Part shown: positions 44,789 through 54,630 of the stretch, piece after piece
Layout: each line of letters begins with the position of its first letter
Position numbering within the stretch: the first letter of the stretch is position 1
DNA from: Mesorhizobium xinjiangense
Lineage (GTDB): Bacteria; Pseudomonadota; Alphaproteobacteria; Rhizobiales; Rhizobiaceae
DNA: 64,000 nt
Direction of reading: 5' to 3'
NCBI RefSeq assembly: GCF_009749525.1
Contig: NZ_WOAC01000001.1
Location: forward strand, 248,001-312,000
Made by a program: the position numbers and the translations under genes
The notes under the pieces: generated by a model
Told to the model about the DNA's origin: nothing
Database searches by the model: none
The model's input: only the letters and a program-made list of their open reading frames with translations

Positions 44789-47700
44789 TCACTCCTTGGG
44801 TGTCGACGGACCGATGCCTACGAGCTTGTGAGCGCGCTCACGCAGCCACTGGAAGACGACATAGAGTGCTGGAATGATGAAGATGCCGACAAGCGCTGAG
44901 GCCAGCATGCCGCCCGCCACGCCGGTGCCGACAGCGCGGCGGCTCAGCATGGCGGCGCCATCGGCCGTCACCAGCGGGATCAAGCCGGCAATGAAGGCGA
45001 AGCTCGTCATCATGACCGCGCGGAATCGGGTCCGGGCGCCCTCGATGGCCGCGTCCACGATACCCATGCCCTGCTCGCGCCTGTCCTTGGCGAACTCGAC
45101 GATCAGGATGGCGTTCTTGGCGGCGAGCGCGATCAGCACGACCAGGCCGATCTGGGCATAGATGTCGAATTCGAGCCCGGCGACCAAAACGGAAAGCAGT
45201 GCACCGGCAACGCCGACCGTGACCGAAAGCAGCACCGGCACGGGGATCGTCCAGCTCTCATAAAGGCCGACCAGGAAGAGATAGGCGAAGAGCACGGCGA
45301 GCGCCAGGATGGCGGTGGTCTGGCCCGCCGCCTCCAGCTCCTGCAGCGCCGTGCCCGTCCATTCATAGCCGTAGCCCTGCGGCAGCGTCTTGGCCGAAAT
45401 CTCCTCCATCGCCTGCAGCGCGACGCCCGAGGCAACGCCCGCAGCCGGGCCGCCATTCAACGTTACGGAGCGGTAGTTGTTGTAGCGGACAATGGATTGG
45501 GGGCCGACGATATATTCGACGCTGGCGACGGCCGCGAGCGGCACCATCTCGCCGGACGAATTACGCACATTCAATCGGGATATGTCGCCCACCGCGTTGC
45601 GATCGGCCTGGGCCGCCTGCATCGTCACCTGCCAGCTGCGGCCATAGAGGTTGAAGTCGTTGATATAGTAGGATCCCAGCGTTCCCTGCAGAGTGGTGAA
45701 GACGTCGCTGACCGAAACCCCAAGCGCCTGCAGACGATCCCGGTCGAGATTGAGATAGAGTTGCGGCGAGCTTGCCGAATAGGTGCTGAAGGTTGCGCCG
45801 AGGCGCGGATCCTGGTTGGCAGCCACCATCAGTCCGCCGGCCGTGGCCGCCAAGTCGGCCGGGGAACGGCCCTGCAGGTCGAGCAGTTGGTATTCGAAGC
45901 CCGAGCCCGTACCCAGACCGATAATCGGCGGCAGGTTGAAGGCAAAGACCTGCGCCTCTCGGATGGCGGCGCCCTGCGCCATGGTCGTTCCAATGGCGGC
46001 CGTGACCGACTTTGCCGCATCCGCCCGTTCGGAGAAGGGTTCCATCGCAACGACGACGAAGCCGCTGTTGGACTTGGCAAGGCCGTCGAGGAAGCTGAAG
46101 CCGGTGACGCTGACGGTGTCCTTGACGCCGCCTATCCCGCTCAGCATCTGCTCCACCTGCCGCATCACGGCATCAGTGCGGTTGTAGGACGCGCCTTCAG
46201 GCAGGCGCACTTCGACGAAATATGCGCCCTGATCTTCGGCCGGCAGGAATCCGGTCGGTACCACCTTGAACAGCCAGCCGGCCGCGCCGGCGGCAATCGC
46301 CAGCAGCAGCAGGCCGAGGATCGCCCTTCGCGCAATCGCCCCGGCAATATGGGCGTAGCCATCCCGGCCATTGTCGATGCGGCGCGATATCCAGCCGAGA
46401 ATGCCACGTTTCGGACCGTGGTGGGGCTTGAGCAGGACCGCGCACAGCGCCGGGCTCAGCGTCAGTGCGTTGATGGCCGAAAGCACCATCGACACCGAAA
46501 CGGCTACGGCGAATTGCTGGAAGAGCTGGCCGGAGAGGCCAGGAATGAAGGCGACCGGGACAAAGACGGACAAGAGGACCATGGTGATGGCGACGATGGC
46601 GCCGGTGATTTCGCCCATGGCCTCGTGAGCGGCCTCGGCCGCCGACATACCGGGATTTTCCTCCATCACGCGCTCGACATTCTCGACCACGACGATTGCG
46701 TCGTCGACGACGATGCCGATTGCCAGGACAAGCGCCAGCAGCGACACGGTGTTGAGCGAGAAACCCATGACGAGCATGACGGCGAAGGTGCCGATCAGCG
46801 CCACCGGAACCGCAACGAGCGGGATCAGCGTGGCGCGCCAATTGCCCAGGAAAAGGAACACCACCACGATGACGAGGGCGAACGCCTCGAACAGCGTGTG
46901 CTGGACCTCTTCGACGCTTGCCTTGACGAATTGCGACGTGTCGTAGGTGATCTCGTAGGTCAATCCATCCGGAAAACTCTCCGACAGCCGCTCCATCTGC
47001 GCCACAACGCCGTCCGCAGCGGCGAGCGCGTTCGCTCCCGGCGACTGGTACGTGCCGATCATGGCCACCGGCTTGCCATTGTAGCGCGAGCCCGTATCCG
47101 AGGTCTGCGCGCCAAGTTTGACCTGGGCGATGTCCTTGACGCGCACATAGGATCCGTCCGGCTTGGCCCGCAGGACGACGTTTTCAAACTCGGCCGGATC
47201 GGTCAAACGACCCTGGGTCTCCAGGTTCAGCTGAAACAGCGGATCATCGGTCATCGGCTGGGCGCCGATGCGCCCGATTGCCGCCTGGACATTCTGCGCG
47301 TTGAGCGCGTTGATGACGTCGCTGGGCGTCATGTCGAGGCTCGTCATCCGGTCGACATCGAGCACGATGCGCATGGAATAGTCCAGCGCACCGAACATCG
47401 AAGCGTCTCCCACGCCCGATACCCGCTTGATGGTGTCCAGCACGTTGATCGTCGCGTAATTCGACAGGAACAACGAATCATAGGCGGGATTGTCGTCCTC
47501 TGCATAAATGGAGATGACCTGCATCAGGGCCGAGGACTTCTTTGAAACGCTGACGCCGGTCTGCTTGACCTCCGAGGGCAGGCGCGGCTCGGCAAGGGCC
47601 ACGCGGTTCTGCACATTGACGGTGGCGATGTCCGGGTCGGTGCCGACGGCGAAGGAGACGGTCAGGTTGTAAGAGCCGTCCGCGCCGCTGGTCGATTTCA

Positions 47701-47935
47701 TGTAGATCATGTCGTCGACCCCGACGACCTTGCTTTCGATCGGCTGTGCAACCGTTGCCTCCACCACATCCGCGCCGGCGCCTGGATAGGACGCCGTCAC
47801 GGTGACCTGCGGGGGGACGATGTCGGGAAACTGCGCCACGGGCAGCCGGGTCAGCGCGATGAGGCCGGCCAGGGTCAGGACGATCGAAACGACCATCGCC
47901 AGGCGCGGCCGTTTGATAAAGACGTCTGAGATCAT
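44789..47935 (-). CDS. RND efflux pump inner-membrane transporter (AcrB/MexB, HAE1 type)
   Basis: A 1048-residue drug:proton antiporter with 12 membrane helices and two large periplasmic loops. It starts [19 protein letters not shown]. The proton-relay motif [17 protein letters not shown] carries the double aspartate, and the second half shows [14 protein letters not shown] and [18 protein letters not shown]. It exports hydrophobic compounds from the periplasm or membrane via a tripartite complex. The start at 47935 is four bases after the adaptor stop. No outer-membrane factor or TetR repressor gene lies beside it. Confidence 0.94.
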   Translation of the reverse strand: MISDVFIKRPRLAMVVSIVLTLAGLIALTRLPVAQFPDIVPPQVTVTASYPGAGADVVEATVAQPIESKVVGVDDMIYMKSTSGADGSYNLTVSFAVGTDPDIATVNVQNRVALAEPRLPSEVKQTGVSVSKKSSALMQVISIYAEDDNPAYDSLFLSNYATINVLDTIKRVSGVGDASMFGALDYSMRIVLDVDRMTSLDMTPSDVINALNAQNVQAAIGRIGAQPMTDDPLFQLNLETQGRLTDPAEFENVVLRAKPDGSYVRVKDIAQVKLGAQTSDTGSRYNGKPVAMIGTYQSPGANALAAADGVVAQMERLSESFPDGLTYEITYDTSQFVKASVEEVQHTLFEAFALVIVVVFLFLGNWRATLIPLVAVPVALIGTFAVMLVMGFSLNTVSLLALVLAIGIVVDDAIVVVENVERVMEENPGMSAAEAAHEAMGEITGAIVAITMVLLSVFVPVAFIPGLSGQLFQQFAVAVSVSMVLSAINALTLSPALCAVLLKPHHGPKRGILGWISRRIDNGRDGYAHIAGAIARRAILGLLLLAIAAGAAGWLFKVVPTGFLPAEDQGAYFVEVRLPEGASYNRTDAVMRQVEQMLSGIGGVKDTVSVTGFSFLDGLAKSNSGFVVVAMEPFSERADAAKSVTAAIGTTMAQGAAIREAQVFAFNLPPIIGLGTGSGFEYQLLDLQGRSPADLAATAGGLMVAANQDPRLGATFSTYSASSPQLYLNLDRDRLQALGVSVSDVFTTLQGTLGSYYINDFNLYGRSWQVTMQAAQADRNAVGDISRLNVRNSSGEMVPLAAVASVEYIVGPQSIVRYNNYRSVTLNGGPAAGVASGVALQAMEEISAKTLPQGYGYEWTGTALQELEAAGQTTAILALAVLFAYLFLVGLYESWTIPVPVLLSVTVGVAGALLSVLVAGLEFDIYAQIGLVVLIALAAKNAILIVEFAKDRREQGMGIVDAAIEGARTRFRAVMMTSFAFIAGLIPLVTADGAAMLSRRAVGTGVAGGMLASALVGIFIIPALYVVFQWLRERAHKLVGIGPSTPKE

Positions 47936-47939
47936 CGTA

Positions 47940-49067
47940 CTAGCTGCCCTTTGCCTCGGAAGCATCCACCTTGATGCCCGGACGCACCTTTCCGACCCCG
48001 TCGGTGATGACCTTCTCGCCCTCCTTCAGACCGCCGGCGATGACGGCCTGGCCCTTGGTCGTGCGCGAGACATCCACGCGCCGCTGCTCGACGGTCGAAT
48101 CGTCCTTGACCACCATGACGAAGGCGCCAAGCTGGTCGCGTTGTATGGCCTGCTGGGGAATGGCCAGAACATCCTCCGGTTCGGACTGCTCAAGCATCAC
48201 CCGCACCAGGGCATCATGGAGCAGCTCGCCATTGGAATTGTCGAACTGGGCGCGCACCGTGACCGTATCGGTGCCCCGTGCAACCGTCGAGGAGACGAAA
48301 TTGATGGTGCCTTTGGATGGGTATTCTGTTCCGTCGGGCAGTGTGATCGTCACATCCGCCCCACCCTTCAATTCGCCCTTGGCCTGGCGTTCCCGATACT
48401 GCAGGTAGAGCGCGGTGGCGACCGGGAACTCGACATTGATCGGTTCGAGACGCGTCAACGTCGTCAGCGCCCCGCTGTCGGGACCGACAAGGGCGCCGAC
48501 ATCAGGGGCCGACAGGCCCACCAAGCCGTCGAACGGCGCCAGAATGCTGGTGTAGGAGAGGTTGAGTTCGGCGGCGTCCTTTGCTCCGTGAAGCTGCTTG
48601 AGATTGCCTTCGGCCTTGCCGAGTTCGGCTTGCGCGGTGTCGAATTGCGCCTGCGAGACGGCCTGTCGGGCCACGAGATTGCGCATACGGTCGCGTTCAA
48701 GCTCGGCCAGCTTGCGGGCTGCCTCCGCGGCCTCGATCTGACCTTCGATCTCCTGTACCGCGGCGCGGTAGGAACCGTCCTCGACTTCGTAGAGTACCGT
48801 GCCTTCGGCAACCTTTGCGCCTTCGGTGAAATTGATCGCTTCCAGAAAGCCCGAAACCCGCGCCCGAATATCGACCTTCTGGATCGCCACGACGCGTCCG
48901 GTGAAATCCGCGGTTTCGCGCAAATCCATGGTCTGAGCCGGCGCGACGACGACCGCCGGTGCTGGCGCCTGCTGGCCATGAGCCAACCCGCCGAGGAGCA
49001 GCAACCCAACAAGTATTCCGACAATTCGGGCAAGGATCGTGGTCTGGGCAAGGCGAACGGTCGACAT
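47940..49067 (-). CDS. RND efflux periplasmic adaptor (membrane fusion protein)
   Basis: A 375-residue exported adaptor: signal peptide ending near GLAHGQ (residue 32), no lipobox cysteine. The beta-barrel/lipoyl part includes [20 protein letters not shown]; an alpha-helical hairpin (about 95-165, [19 protein letters not shown]) follows, then [20 protein letters not shown]. It bridges the RND protein with an outer-membrane channel of TolC type. AGGAGG precedes the start at 49067. The open frame further upstream lies in poorly coding DNA and is not used. Confidence 0.92.
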   Translation of the reverse strand: MSTVRLAQTTILARIVGILVGLLLLGGLAHGQQAPAPAVVVAPAQTMDLRETADFTGRVVAIQKVDIRARVSGFLEAINFTEGAKVAEGTVLYEVEDGSYRAAVQEIEGQIEAAEAARKLAELERDRMRNLVARQAVSQAQFDTAQAELGKAEGNLKQLHGAKDAAELNLSYTSILAPFDGLVGLSAPDVGALVGPDSGALTTLTRLEPINVEFPVATALYLQYRERQAKGELKGGADVTITLPDGTEYPSKGTINFVSSTVARGTDTVTVRAQFDNSNGELLHDALVRVMLEQSEPEDVLAIPQQAIQRDQLGAFVMVVKDDSTVEQRRVDVSRTTKGQAVIAGGLKEGEKVITDGVGKVRPGIKVDASEAKGS

Positions 49068-49418
49068 GGACAACCTCCTGAAAAGAACTGCGATCCTTAC
49101 CTGACCACCACCACGGGAAGAGTAAATGCGCGGCTGCGAATTAGAAAGGCAAAAAATGTCCGCGCTCCACTCAATTGCGGCCTGGTGCTCCCGCACCGGA
49201 TCAAACAATTCCACGAGCGTGGAATGGAGTTTTACCTTGTCCGCGGCGACGAAAGTTACTGCGCAATTTCGTTCTATTGCACGGCCAATTCCGAGAATGA
49301 ACTTGCAATGCTGGTCAATCGGACCGGTTTTGGCGATCTTGTGTCCGGCGGGCCCGCTGCCTAGCTTAGCCGGCCCGCGGCCAAGACCGCTGCAATCAAG
49401 GAAGAATGGACGCCCCCC
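49068..49418. promoter_or_regulatory. Divergent promoter region of the RND pump and cystine transporter, with palindrome
   Basis: This 351-base gap is visibly poorer in GC than its surroundings. It contains a perfect palindrome ATTCCACG-AG-CGTGGAAT (49208-49225), a good candidate for a repressor site or transcribed hairpin. A 46-codon frame (49227-49367) starts at ATGGAGTTTTAC but has no separate ribosome binding site and atypical codon use, so it is not called. Confidence 0.5.
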
Positions 49419-50189
49419 ATGACCTGGCACAAGATTCTGATCATCCTGGCCGCACAGGCGCTGGCCCTGCTGCCCGCCCATGCCGGCGGCAATCTCAATC
49501 AGATCGAGCAATCCGGCGCGTTCCGGATCGGCACCGAAGGAACCTATCCGCCGTTCACCTATCACGACGGCGCGGGCAAGCTGGTCGGCTTCGACGTCGA
49601 AATCGGCCGGGCGATCGCCGAAAGGCTCGGTGTCGAGGCCGAGTTCCACGAAGGCAAATGGGACGGGCTGATCGCCGGTCTCGACGCCAACCGCTACGAC
49701 GCGGTGATCAATCAGGTCGGCATCACCGAGGCGCGCCAGCGCAAGTATGATTTCTCCGAGCCCTACATCGCCTCCAAGGCGGTGCTGATCGTGCGCCGCG
49801 ACGACGACAGCATTCAAGGTTTCGCCGACCTTGCTGGCAAGCGTTCAGCACAGTCGCTGACCAGCAATTTCGGCAAGCTGGCCGAAGATTCCGGCGCCAC
49901 ACTCGTGGCCACGGACGGTTTCGACCAGTCGATCCAGCTCGTCCTCAACAAGCGCGCCGACGCAACCATCAACGACAGCCTGTCCTTCTACGACTTTCTC
50001 AAGCGCAAGCCTGACGCTCCCGTGCGCATTGCCGCGGCACAGGACGACGCCGAGCATTCCGGCGTCATCATCCGCAAGGGCGAGCCGGAGCTGCTCGCCG
50101 CCATCAACAAGGCGCTCGCGGAGATCAAGGCGGACGGAACCTATCAGGCCATCGCAGACAAATATTTCGGCCACGACGTGTCGAATTGA
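49419..50189 (+). CDS. Amino-acid (cystine-type) ABC transporter binding protein
   Basis: A 256-residue exported protein of SBP family 3. A signal peptide ends near PAHA (residue 22). The mature protein begins LNQIEQSGAFRIGTEGTYPPFTYHD, followed by LVGFDVEIGRAIAERLG and the ligand site WDGLIAGLDANRYDAVINQVGIT. The sequence most resembles FliY/TcyJ-like cystine binders, but other polar amino acids are possible. It is the first gene of a three-gene plus-strand operon with a 253-base structured gap before the permease gene. Confidence 0.88.
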   Translation: MTWHKILIILAAQALALLPAHAGGNLNQIEQSGAFRIGTEGTYPPFTYHDGAGKLVGFDVEIGRAIAERLGVEAEFHEGKWDGLIAGLDANRYDAVINQVGITEARQRKYDFSEPYIASKAVLIVRRDDDSIQGFADLAGKRSAQSLTSNFGKLAEDSGATLVATDGFDQSIQLVLNKRADATINDSLSFYDFLKRKPDAPVRIAAAQDDAEHSGVIIRKGEPELLAAINKALAEIKADGTYQAIADKYFGHDVSN

Positions 50190-50442
50190 TTTGACTGTCG
50201 ACACCCGGACGATGCCATCCGCGAGGGGAACTCAAATTTGACATTTGGCCCGGCACCGACACCAATCGGAGGCCAGATGTCGAATTGGCCCCTCCGGGTG
50301 GATTTTCCGGAGGGTTCGAGGCAGGAACGCGGTCGCTGCCTGTCGGCCGCCTTGTCGACGGACTGGACCGTCACCGCGGAGACACGGCGTCTCCGCCTTT
50401 CACTTTCAGGGCGAACGCCGCCTTTTTGCGGGAGACAATGCC
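50190..50442 (+). promoter_or_regulatory. Structured spacer between binding-protein and permease genes
   Basis: Two perfect 8-bp hairpins are present: CCCTCCGG/CCGGAGGG (50290-50314) and GCGGAGAC/GTCTCCGC (50376-50396), the second followed by CTTTCACTTTC. They could attenuate transcription into the permease gene or protect the binding-protein message. Frames open here have no ribosome binding site or family match. Confidence 0.55.
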
Positions 50443-51123
50443 GTGCCGTACTGGCTGCAACTGATGCTCGAATCGCTCGGCCCGCTCTTGCTCGCCGGGC
50501 TGAAATTCACCGTGCCGCTGACGCTGTCGTCCTTCGCGCTCGGGCTTTTCGTCGGTCTGGTGGCGGCGCTTGTCAGAATGTTCGCGCCCAGGCCGCTGTC
50601 GGCCATCGTGCGCTTCTATGTCTGGATCTTCCGCGGGACGCCGCTGCTCGTCCAGCTCTTCCTCATCTTCTACGGCCTGCCCAGCGTCGGCATCGTGCTC
50701 GACGCCTTCACCGCCGCGCTCATCGGTTTCACGCTCAATGTCGGCGCCTACTCCTCCGAGATCATCCGCGCCGCGATCTCTTCGGTGCCCAAGGGGCAGT
50801 GGGAGGCTTCGTTCTCGATCGGCATGAGCTGGCTGCAGACGATGTGGCGGTCCATCCTGCCGCAGGCCGGGCGCGTGGCTGTGCCGCCGCTGTCGAACAC
50901 CTTCATCTCGCTGGTCAAGGACACATCGCTCGCCGCCGCCATCACCGTGCCGGAGCTCTTCCAGGCCGCGCAGCGCATCGTCGCCACGACCTACGAACCA
51001 CTCATCCTCTATATCGAGGCGGCGGCCATCTATCTGGCCATGAGCTCGGTCCTTTCGGCGCTGCAGGCGCGCCTCGAGCTTCGCCTCGGGCGCTATGGCG
51101 GCTACATGGAGGCGCGCGCATGA
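50443..51123 (+). CDS. Amino-acid ABC transporter permease (HisM/TcyL type)
   Basis: A 226-residue permease with five membrane helices. FYVWIFRGTPLLVQLFLIFYG, LNVGAYSSEIIRAAISSVPKGQWEA and ILPQAGRVAVPPLSNTFISLVKDTSL are the standard blocks of polar amino-acid permeases. I choose a GTG start at 50443 because GGGAGA stands seven bases before it and the helix starts right after; the in-frame extension upstream is the structured spacer. Its stop overlaps the ATPase start (ATGA). Confidence 0.9.
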   Translation: MPYWLQLMLESLGPLLLAGLKFTVPLTLSSFALGLFVGLVAALVRMFAPRPLSAIVRFYVWIFRGTPLLVQLFLIFYGLPSVGIVLDAFTAALIGFTLNVGAYSSEIIRAAISSVPKGQWEASFSIGMSWLQTMWRSILPQAGRVAVPPLSNTFISLVKDTSLAAAITVPELFQAAQRIVATTYEPLILYIEAAAIYLAMSSVLSALQARLELRLGRYGGYMEARA

Positions 51124-51893
51124 TCGAGCTGTCCGACATCGAAAAGCGCTTCGGCGACAATGTCGTCCTGCACGACATCTCGCTGCAATTCGCCGATAAC
51201 AGCGTCACCGCCCTTGTCGGTCCCTCGGGCGGCGGCAAGAGCACACTCCTGCGCTGCATCAACCTGTTGGAGATACCGACGGCCGGCCGCCTGCGCATCG
51301 ACGAGATGGAAATGGGTTTCGGTCCCGGGATCCGGGTCGACCGCCAGGCGGTCCAACGGCTCAGGCGCAAGACGGGCATGGTGTTCCAGAACTTCCAGCT
51401 TTTCCCGCACCGCACGGCAATCGAGAATGTGATGGAGGGGCTGGTGACGGTGCTCAAATGGTCGCGCGAAGATGCGCGCCGACGTGCCACCGAGCTGCTC
51501 GAGAAGGTGGGCCTGGCCAACAAGGCCGATGCCTGGCCGGCAACGCTTTCGGGCGGTCAGCAGCAGCGCGTGGCGATCGCCCGTGCGCTGGCGCCTTCGC
51601 CCAAGGTCCTGCTATGCGACGAGCCGACCTCGGCGCTCGACCCGGAACTGGCCGGCGAAGTGGTCGACGTCATCTCCCAACTTGCCCGCGAGGGCACGAC
51701 GATGGTGATCGCCACGCATGATCTGCGCCTTGCCTCCAGCACGGCGCAGGAAGCGGTGTTTCTGGAAAACGGCGCCATTGTCGAGCGCGGCCCCGCGCGT
51801 ACGCTGTTTTCCAAGCCACAGCGCGAGCGCACCAAGCGCTTCATCGTGTCACTCACCCAGCAACCGGTCGAAAGCGGGGGCAGCGGGATATAG
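51120..51893 (+). CDS. Amino-acid ABC transporter ATPase (GlnQ/TcyN type)
   Basis: A 257-residue ATPase without extra domain: Walker A GPSGGGKST, Q-loop FQNFQLFPH, signature [15 protein letters not shown], Walker B VLLCDEPTSALDPEL and H-loop VIATHDLRLA. The LSGGQQQR variant and short length identify the polar amino-acid (PAAT) group. It completes the importer made with the two preceding genes and ends 22 bases before the convergent IclR gene. Confidence 0.92.
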   Translation: MIELSDIEKRFGDNVVLHDISLQFADNSVTALVGPSGGGKSTLLRCINLLEIPTAGRLRIDEMEMGFGPGIRVDRQAVQRLRRKTGMVFQNFQLFPHRTAIENVMEGLVTVLKWSREDARRRATELLEKVGLANKADAWPATLSGGQQQRVAIARALAPSPKVLLCDEPTSALDPELAGEVVDVISQLAREGTTMVIATHDLRLASSTAQEAVFLENGAIVERGPARTLFSKPQRERTKRFIVSLTQQPVESGGSGI

Positions 51894-51915
51894 GGAACAA
51901 CGCCGGTCCAGAAGC

Positions 51916-52695
51916 TCAGCCGTGGACGCCGTCCGTTTCGCCGCCATAGAGGCTGGCCTCGATCGCCCGTGCCGCTTCGCGCAGTTTCAGCAATGCATCG
52001 TCGATCACCGCATCGGTGAGCCTGGTCGAAGGGCCGAAGACCGACAAGCCGGCAATCATGCGCCCGGCGCGGGTTCTGACCGGCACTGCGATCGCCCTGA
52101 TGCCTTCCTCGCGCTCGCCATCGTTGACGGCATAGCCCTGTTCCCGGATCTGCGCGATCTCGTGGTCGAATGCCTGTCGATCGATGATGGTCCTGTCGGT
52201 GAAGCGTTCGCGCGCGACCGTCTCCAGATAGCGCTCACGCTCGTGATCCGGCATATGGGCCAGCCAGGTCTTGCCATGCGCAGTGCAATAGGCTTCGAGC
52301 TGCGTGCCGATGCGGATGTCGACCGACAGCGAGCGCTGCGACGTGGCCCTGGCGATACAGACCACCATGTCGGAACGGAAGACCGTGGCCATCGACGCTT
52401 CCTTGATCTCGGCGGTGACCGCATTGAGATAGGGTTGAACGAGCCTGGCAAGCGCATCGTTCTGCAGCACGCGGTCGCCGAGATCGGCAAACACGTAGCC
52501 CAGCCGATAGACGCCCTTCGACGATGCAACGAGCGCCCCCACATGCTCGAGTGTCTTCAGGAAGCGATGCGCGGTGACGAAGTTCAATCCCAATTCGTTT
52601 GCGACATCGGACGCGGTCAGCTCCGGACGCTGATCGGAAAACAGCTTCAGCACCTGAAAGGCCTTGACCACGGACGCGTTTATCTGCGGCGCCAC
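51916..52695 (-). CDS. IclR family transcriptional regulator
   Basis: A 259-residue regulator: HTH at about 22-45 (LTASDVANELGLNFVTAHRF) and IclR effector domain with EAYCTAHGKTWLAH and GRMIAGLSVFGPSTRL. It starts with GTG at 52695; AGGAGG lies five bases before, and no ATG fits. It is 50 bases behind the large TRAP permease gene and so closes the second TRAP operon. It most likely controls that operon and the divergent ThDP-enzyme genes, where a perfect palindrome lies between the two starts. Confidence 0.88.
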   Translation of the reverse strand: MAPQINASVVKAFQVLKLFSDQRPELTASDVANELGLNFVTAHRFLKTLEHVGALVASSKGVYRLGYVFADLGDRVLQNDALARLVQPYLNAVTAEIKEASMATVFRSDMVVCIARATSQRSLSVDIRIGTQLEAYCTAHGKTWLAHMPDHERERYLETVARERFTDRTIIDRQAFDHEIAQIREQGYAVNDGEREEGIRAIAVPVRTRAGRMIAGLSVFGPSTRLTDAVIDDALLKLREAARAIEASLYGGETDGVHG

Positions 52696-52745
52696 TTTCG
52701 CCTCCTTTGCTGACGCCCGGGTGTCGCACCCATGGTCGCGCCAAT

Positions 52746-54068
52746 CTAATCCAGTATGGCCGGCAATATGAGCACGATCGAGGGAAAGGCGATCAGGAGC
52801 GCCACGCGCACCAGCTCGACGGAAAAGAACGGCAGGGCACCCTTGAAGGTTTCCTTCATTGGCACGTCGCGCGCCATGGCGTTGATGACGAACACGTTCA
52901 TGCCGACCGGTGGCGTGATCAGGCCGAGTTCCACGACGACCAGCGCCAATATGCCGAACCAGATCTTGGTTTCCTCCGGTCCCATGCCGAAGTCGAGTTC
53001 GGATATCACCGGCCAGAAGAACGGGATGGCCAGGAGGATCATCGACAGGCTGTCCATCAGGCAGCCGAGAATGATCAGGGCGGCCAGGAGCAGGATGAGG
53101 ATGACGTGCGGCGACAGCCCGCTCGTCGCCATCATGCTGGCGGCCGCCTGCGGGACGCCGCCGCGCGACATGAAGATCTCGAGCATCTCCGCACCCAGCA
53201 TGATGAGATAGATCATGCCCGAGGTCTTGGCCGTGCTGAGCAGCGCGTCGCGCAGTTCCGCCAGGCCAATCAGCCGTATGCCGATGCCGTAGACGAGCAC
53301 CAGGAAAACGCCGATAGCAGCGGCGGGCGTGGGATTGAAGAAGCCGAAATAGATGCCGCCTATAACGAGGCCGAAGATGACGGCGACCGGCAGCACGCCG
53401 AACGTGGCGGCAACGAACTCCTTGCGCGTGACCGGATCGGCCTCGGGGCCCGAGCCCGGAAAGACGCGGACGTAGATCGCGATGGTGGCGATGAAGAAGA
53501 GGACCGCCATGATGCCGGGGATGAAGGCGGCGGCGAACATCTTGACGATGTTGGCCTCGACGATCACCGAATAGACGACCAGCACCACCGAGGGCGGGAT
53601 GAGGATGCCCAAAACGCCGGCGGCGGCCAGCGTGCCGGTGGCGAGCGCCGGCGAATAGCGGTAGCGGCGCAGTTCGGGCAGGGCGACCTGGCCCATCGTC
53701 GACGCCGTGGCGAGCGAGGAGCCGCACACCGCGCCGAAACCGGCGCAGGCGGCGACCGCCGACATCGCCACGCCGCCGCGGAAGCGGCCGAGCCAGGCAT
53801 TGGCGGCGCGAAACAGGCTTTGCGACAGGTTGGCCTTGGTCGCCAGATGCCCCATCAGCACGAAGAGCGGCACCACCGACAGGTCGTAGTTGGAGAAGAC
53901 CCCATAAGCGAGCGTCTTCATCTGCGACAAGAGCACCAGCGGGCCCGACAGAAACAATGTGCCGCCGGCGCCGACGATGATCATCGCATAGGCGATCGGC
54001 ATCCGGATCGCGATGAGCGCGATCAGCAAGCCGAGCCCGGTGAGGCCCATAACCAGTTCATTCGTCAT
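52746..54068 (-). CDS. TRAP transporter large permease (DctM-like)
   Basis: A 440-residue protein with about 12 helices: VPLFVLMGHLATKANLSQSL, GAVCGSSLATASTMG, LIPPSVVLVVYSVIVEANIV and ITPPVGMNVFVINAMARDVP are the family blocks. It transports the ligand handed over by the DctP-like protein encoded two genes upstream. The DctQ gene ends 20 bases before its start. Confidence 0.92.
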   Translation of the reverse strand: MTNELVMGLTGLGLLIALIAIRMPIAYAMIIVGAGGTLFLSGPLVLLSQMKTLAYGVFSNYDLSVVPLFVLMGHLATKANLSQSLFRAANAWLGRFRGGVAMSAVAACAGFGAVCGSSLATASTMGQVALPELRRYRYSPALATGTLAAAGVLGILIPPSVVLVVYSVIVEANIVKMFAAAFIPGIMAVLFFIATIAIYVRVFPGSGPEADPVTRKEFVAATFGVLPVAVIFGLVIGGIYFGFFNPTPAAAIGVFLVLVYGIGIRLIGLAELRDALLSTAKTSGMIYLIMLGAEMLEIFMSRGGVPQAAASMMATSGLSPHVILILLLAALIILGCLMDSLSMILLAIPFFWPVISELDFGMGPEETKIWFGILALVVVELGLITPPVGMNVFVINAMARDVPMKETFKGALPFFSVELVRVALLIAFPSIVLILPAILD

Positions 54069-54088
54069 GTTCGGGTCCGCTTATGCGC

Positions 54089-54613
54089 TCAAAGATCGGT
54101 CGGCTCTGCGTGGGGAGCCTCGCTCCGGAAGGCTTCGATGAATGTGATGACGGTCGCGACGATCAGCAGCGCGATCGACACCAGAATGGGCAGATAGGCG
54201 ACCCAGATGGGAAATTGATAGATCGCCGTCGTTTCCTCGTAGAGACGGAAATCGAGGAAGCCTTCATACATCTGCACCAGCAGGAAAACCGCGAATGCCA
54301 TGGCTACAGCCGAAGCGAGCGCCGACAGCACCGTCAACAGGCGCGGGCCTGCGCCGGCCGTAAAAATGTCGGCCGTGACATTGGCCCCCGTGAGCTGGCA
54401 ATAGGGCAGGAAGGCGAAGATGGCCACGGCGACACCGACCTCGACGATCTCGAAGTCGCCGGGAAAGGGCCGGCCCGCAAGGATGAGGCCGGCCAGGCTC
54501 AGAGCGTTGACCGCGACGACGCCGAGCAGCAGCGCCCCGCCGGCGAGCGCCCAATATTCGATCAGGCGCCGCGCCAGCATTTCCAGTCGGACCGCAATCA
54601 ATTTGCCCGGCAT
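54089..54613 (-). CDS. TRAP transporter small permease (DctQ-like)
   Basis: A 174-residue protein with four membrane segments and FPGDFEIVEVGVAVAIFAFLPYC, the region corresponding to the conserved helix 2 loop of DctQ. It lies 17 bases after the binding-protein gene; unlike other transporter operons in the window this junction has no room for a hairpin. Confidence 0.89.
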   Translation of the reverse strand: MPGKLIAVRLEMLARRLIEYWALAGGALLLGVVAVNALSLAGLILAGRPFPGDFEIVEVGVAVAIFAFLPYCQLTGANVTADIFTAGAGPRLLTVLSALASAVAMAFAVFLLVQMYEGFLDFRLYEETTAIYQFPIWVAYLPILVSIALLIVATVITFIEAFRSEAPHAEPTDL

Positions 54614-54630
54614 CGCCGCTCGCTCTCCGG

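Noticed and set aside
45497-47545. Plus-strand frame of 682 codons inside the RND pump gene
   Set aside because: Antisense shadow of a gene with all RND motifs; no ribosome binding site or domain.
49227-49367. A 46-codon frame starting ATGGAGTTTTAC
   Set aside because: The translated sequence looks protein-like, but there is no separate ribosome binding site, codon use is atypical, and a palindrome ends immediately before it. Conservation data would be needed.
49068-49817. N-terminal extension of the RND adaptor frame
   Set aside because: The frame is open upstream but it crosses a non-coding gap and overlaps the cystine-binding-protein gene; the signal peptide and AGGAGG site mark 49067 as the start.
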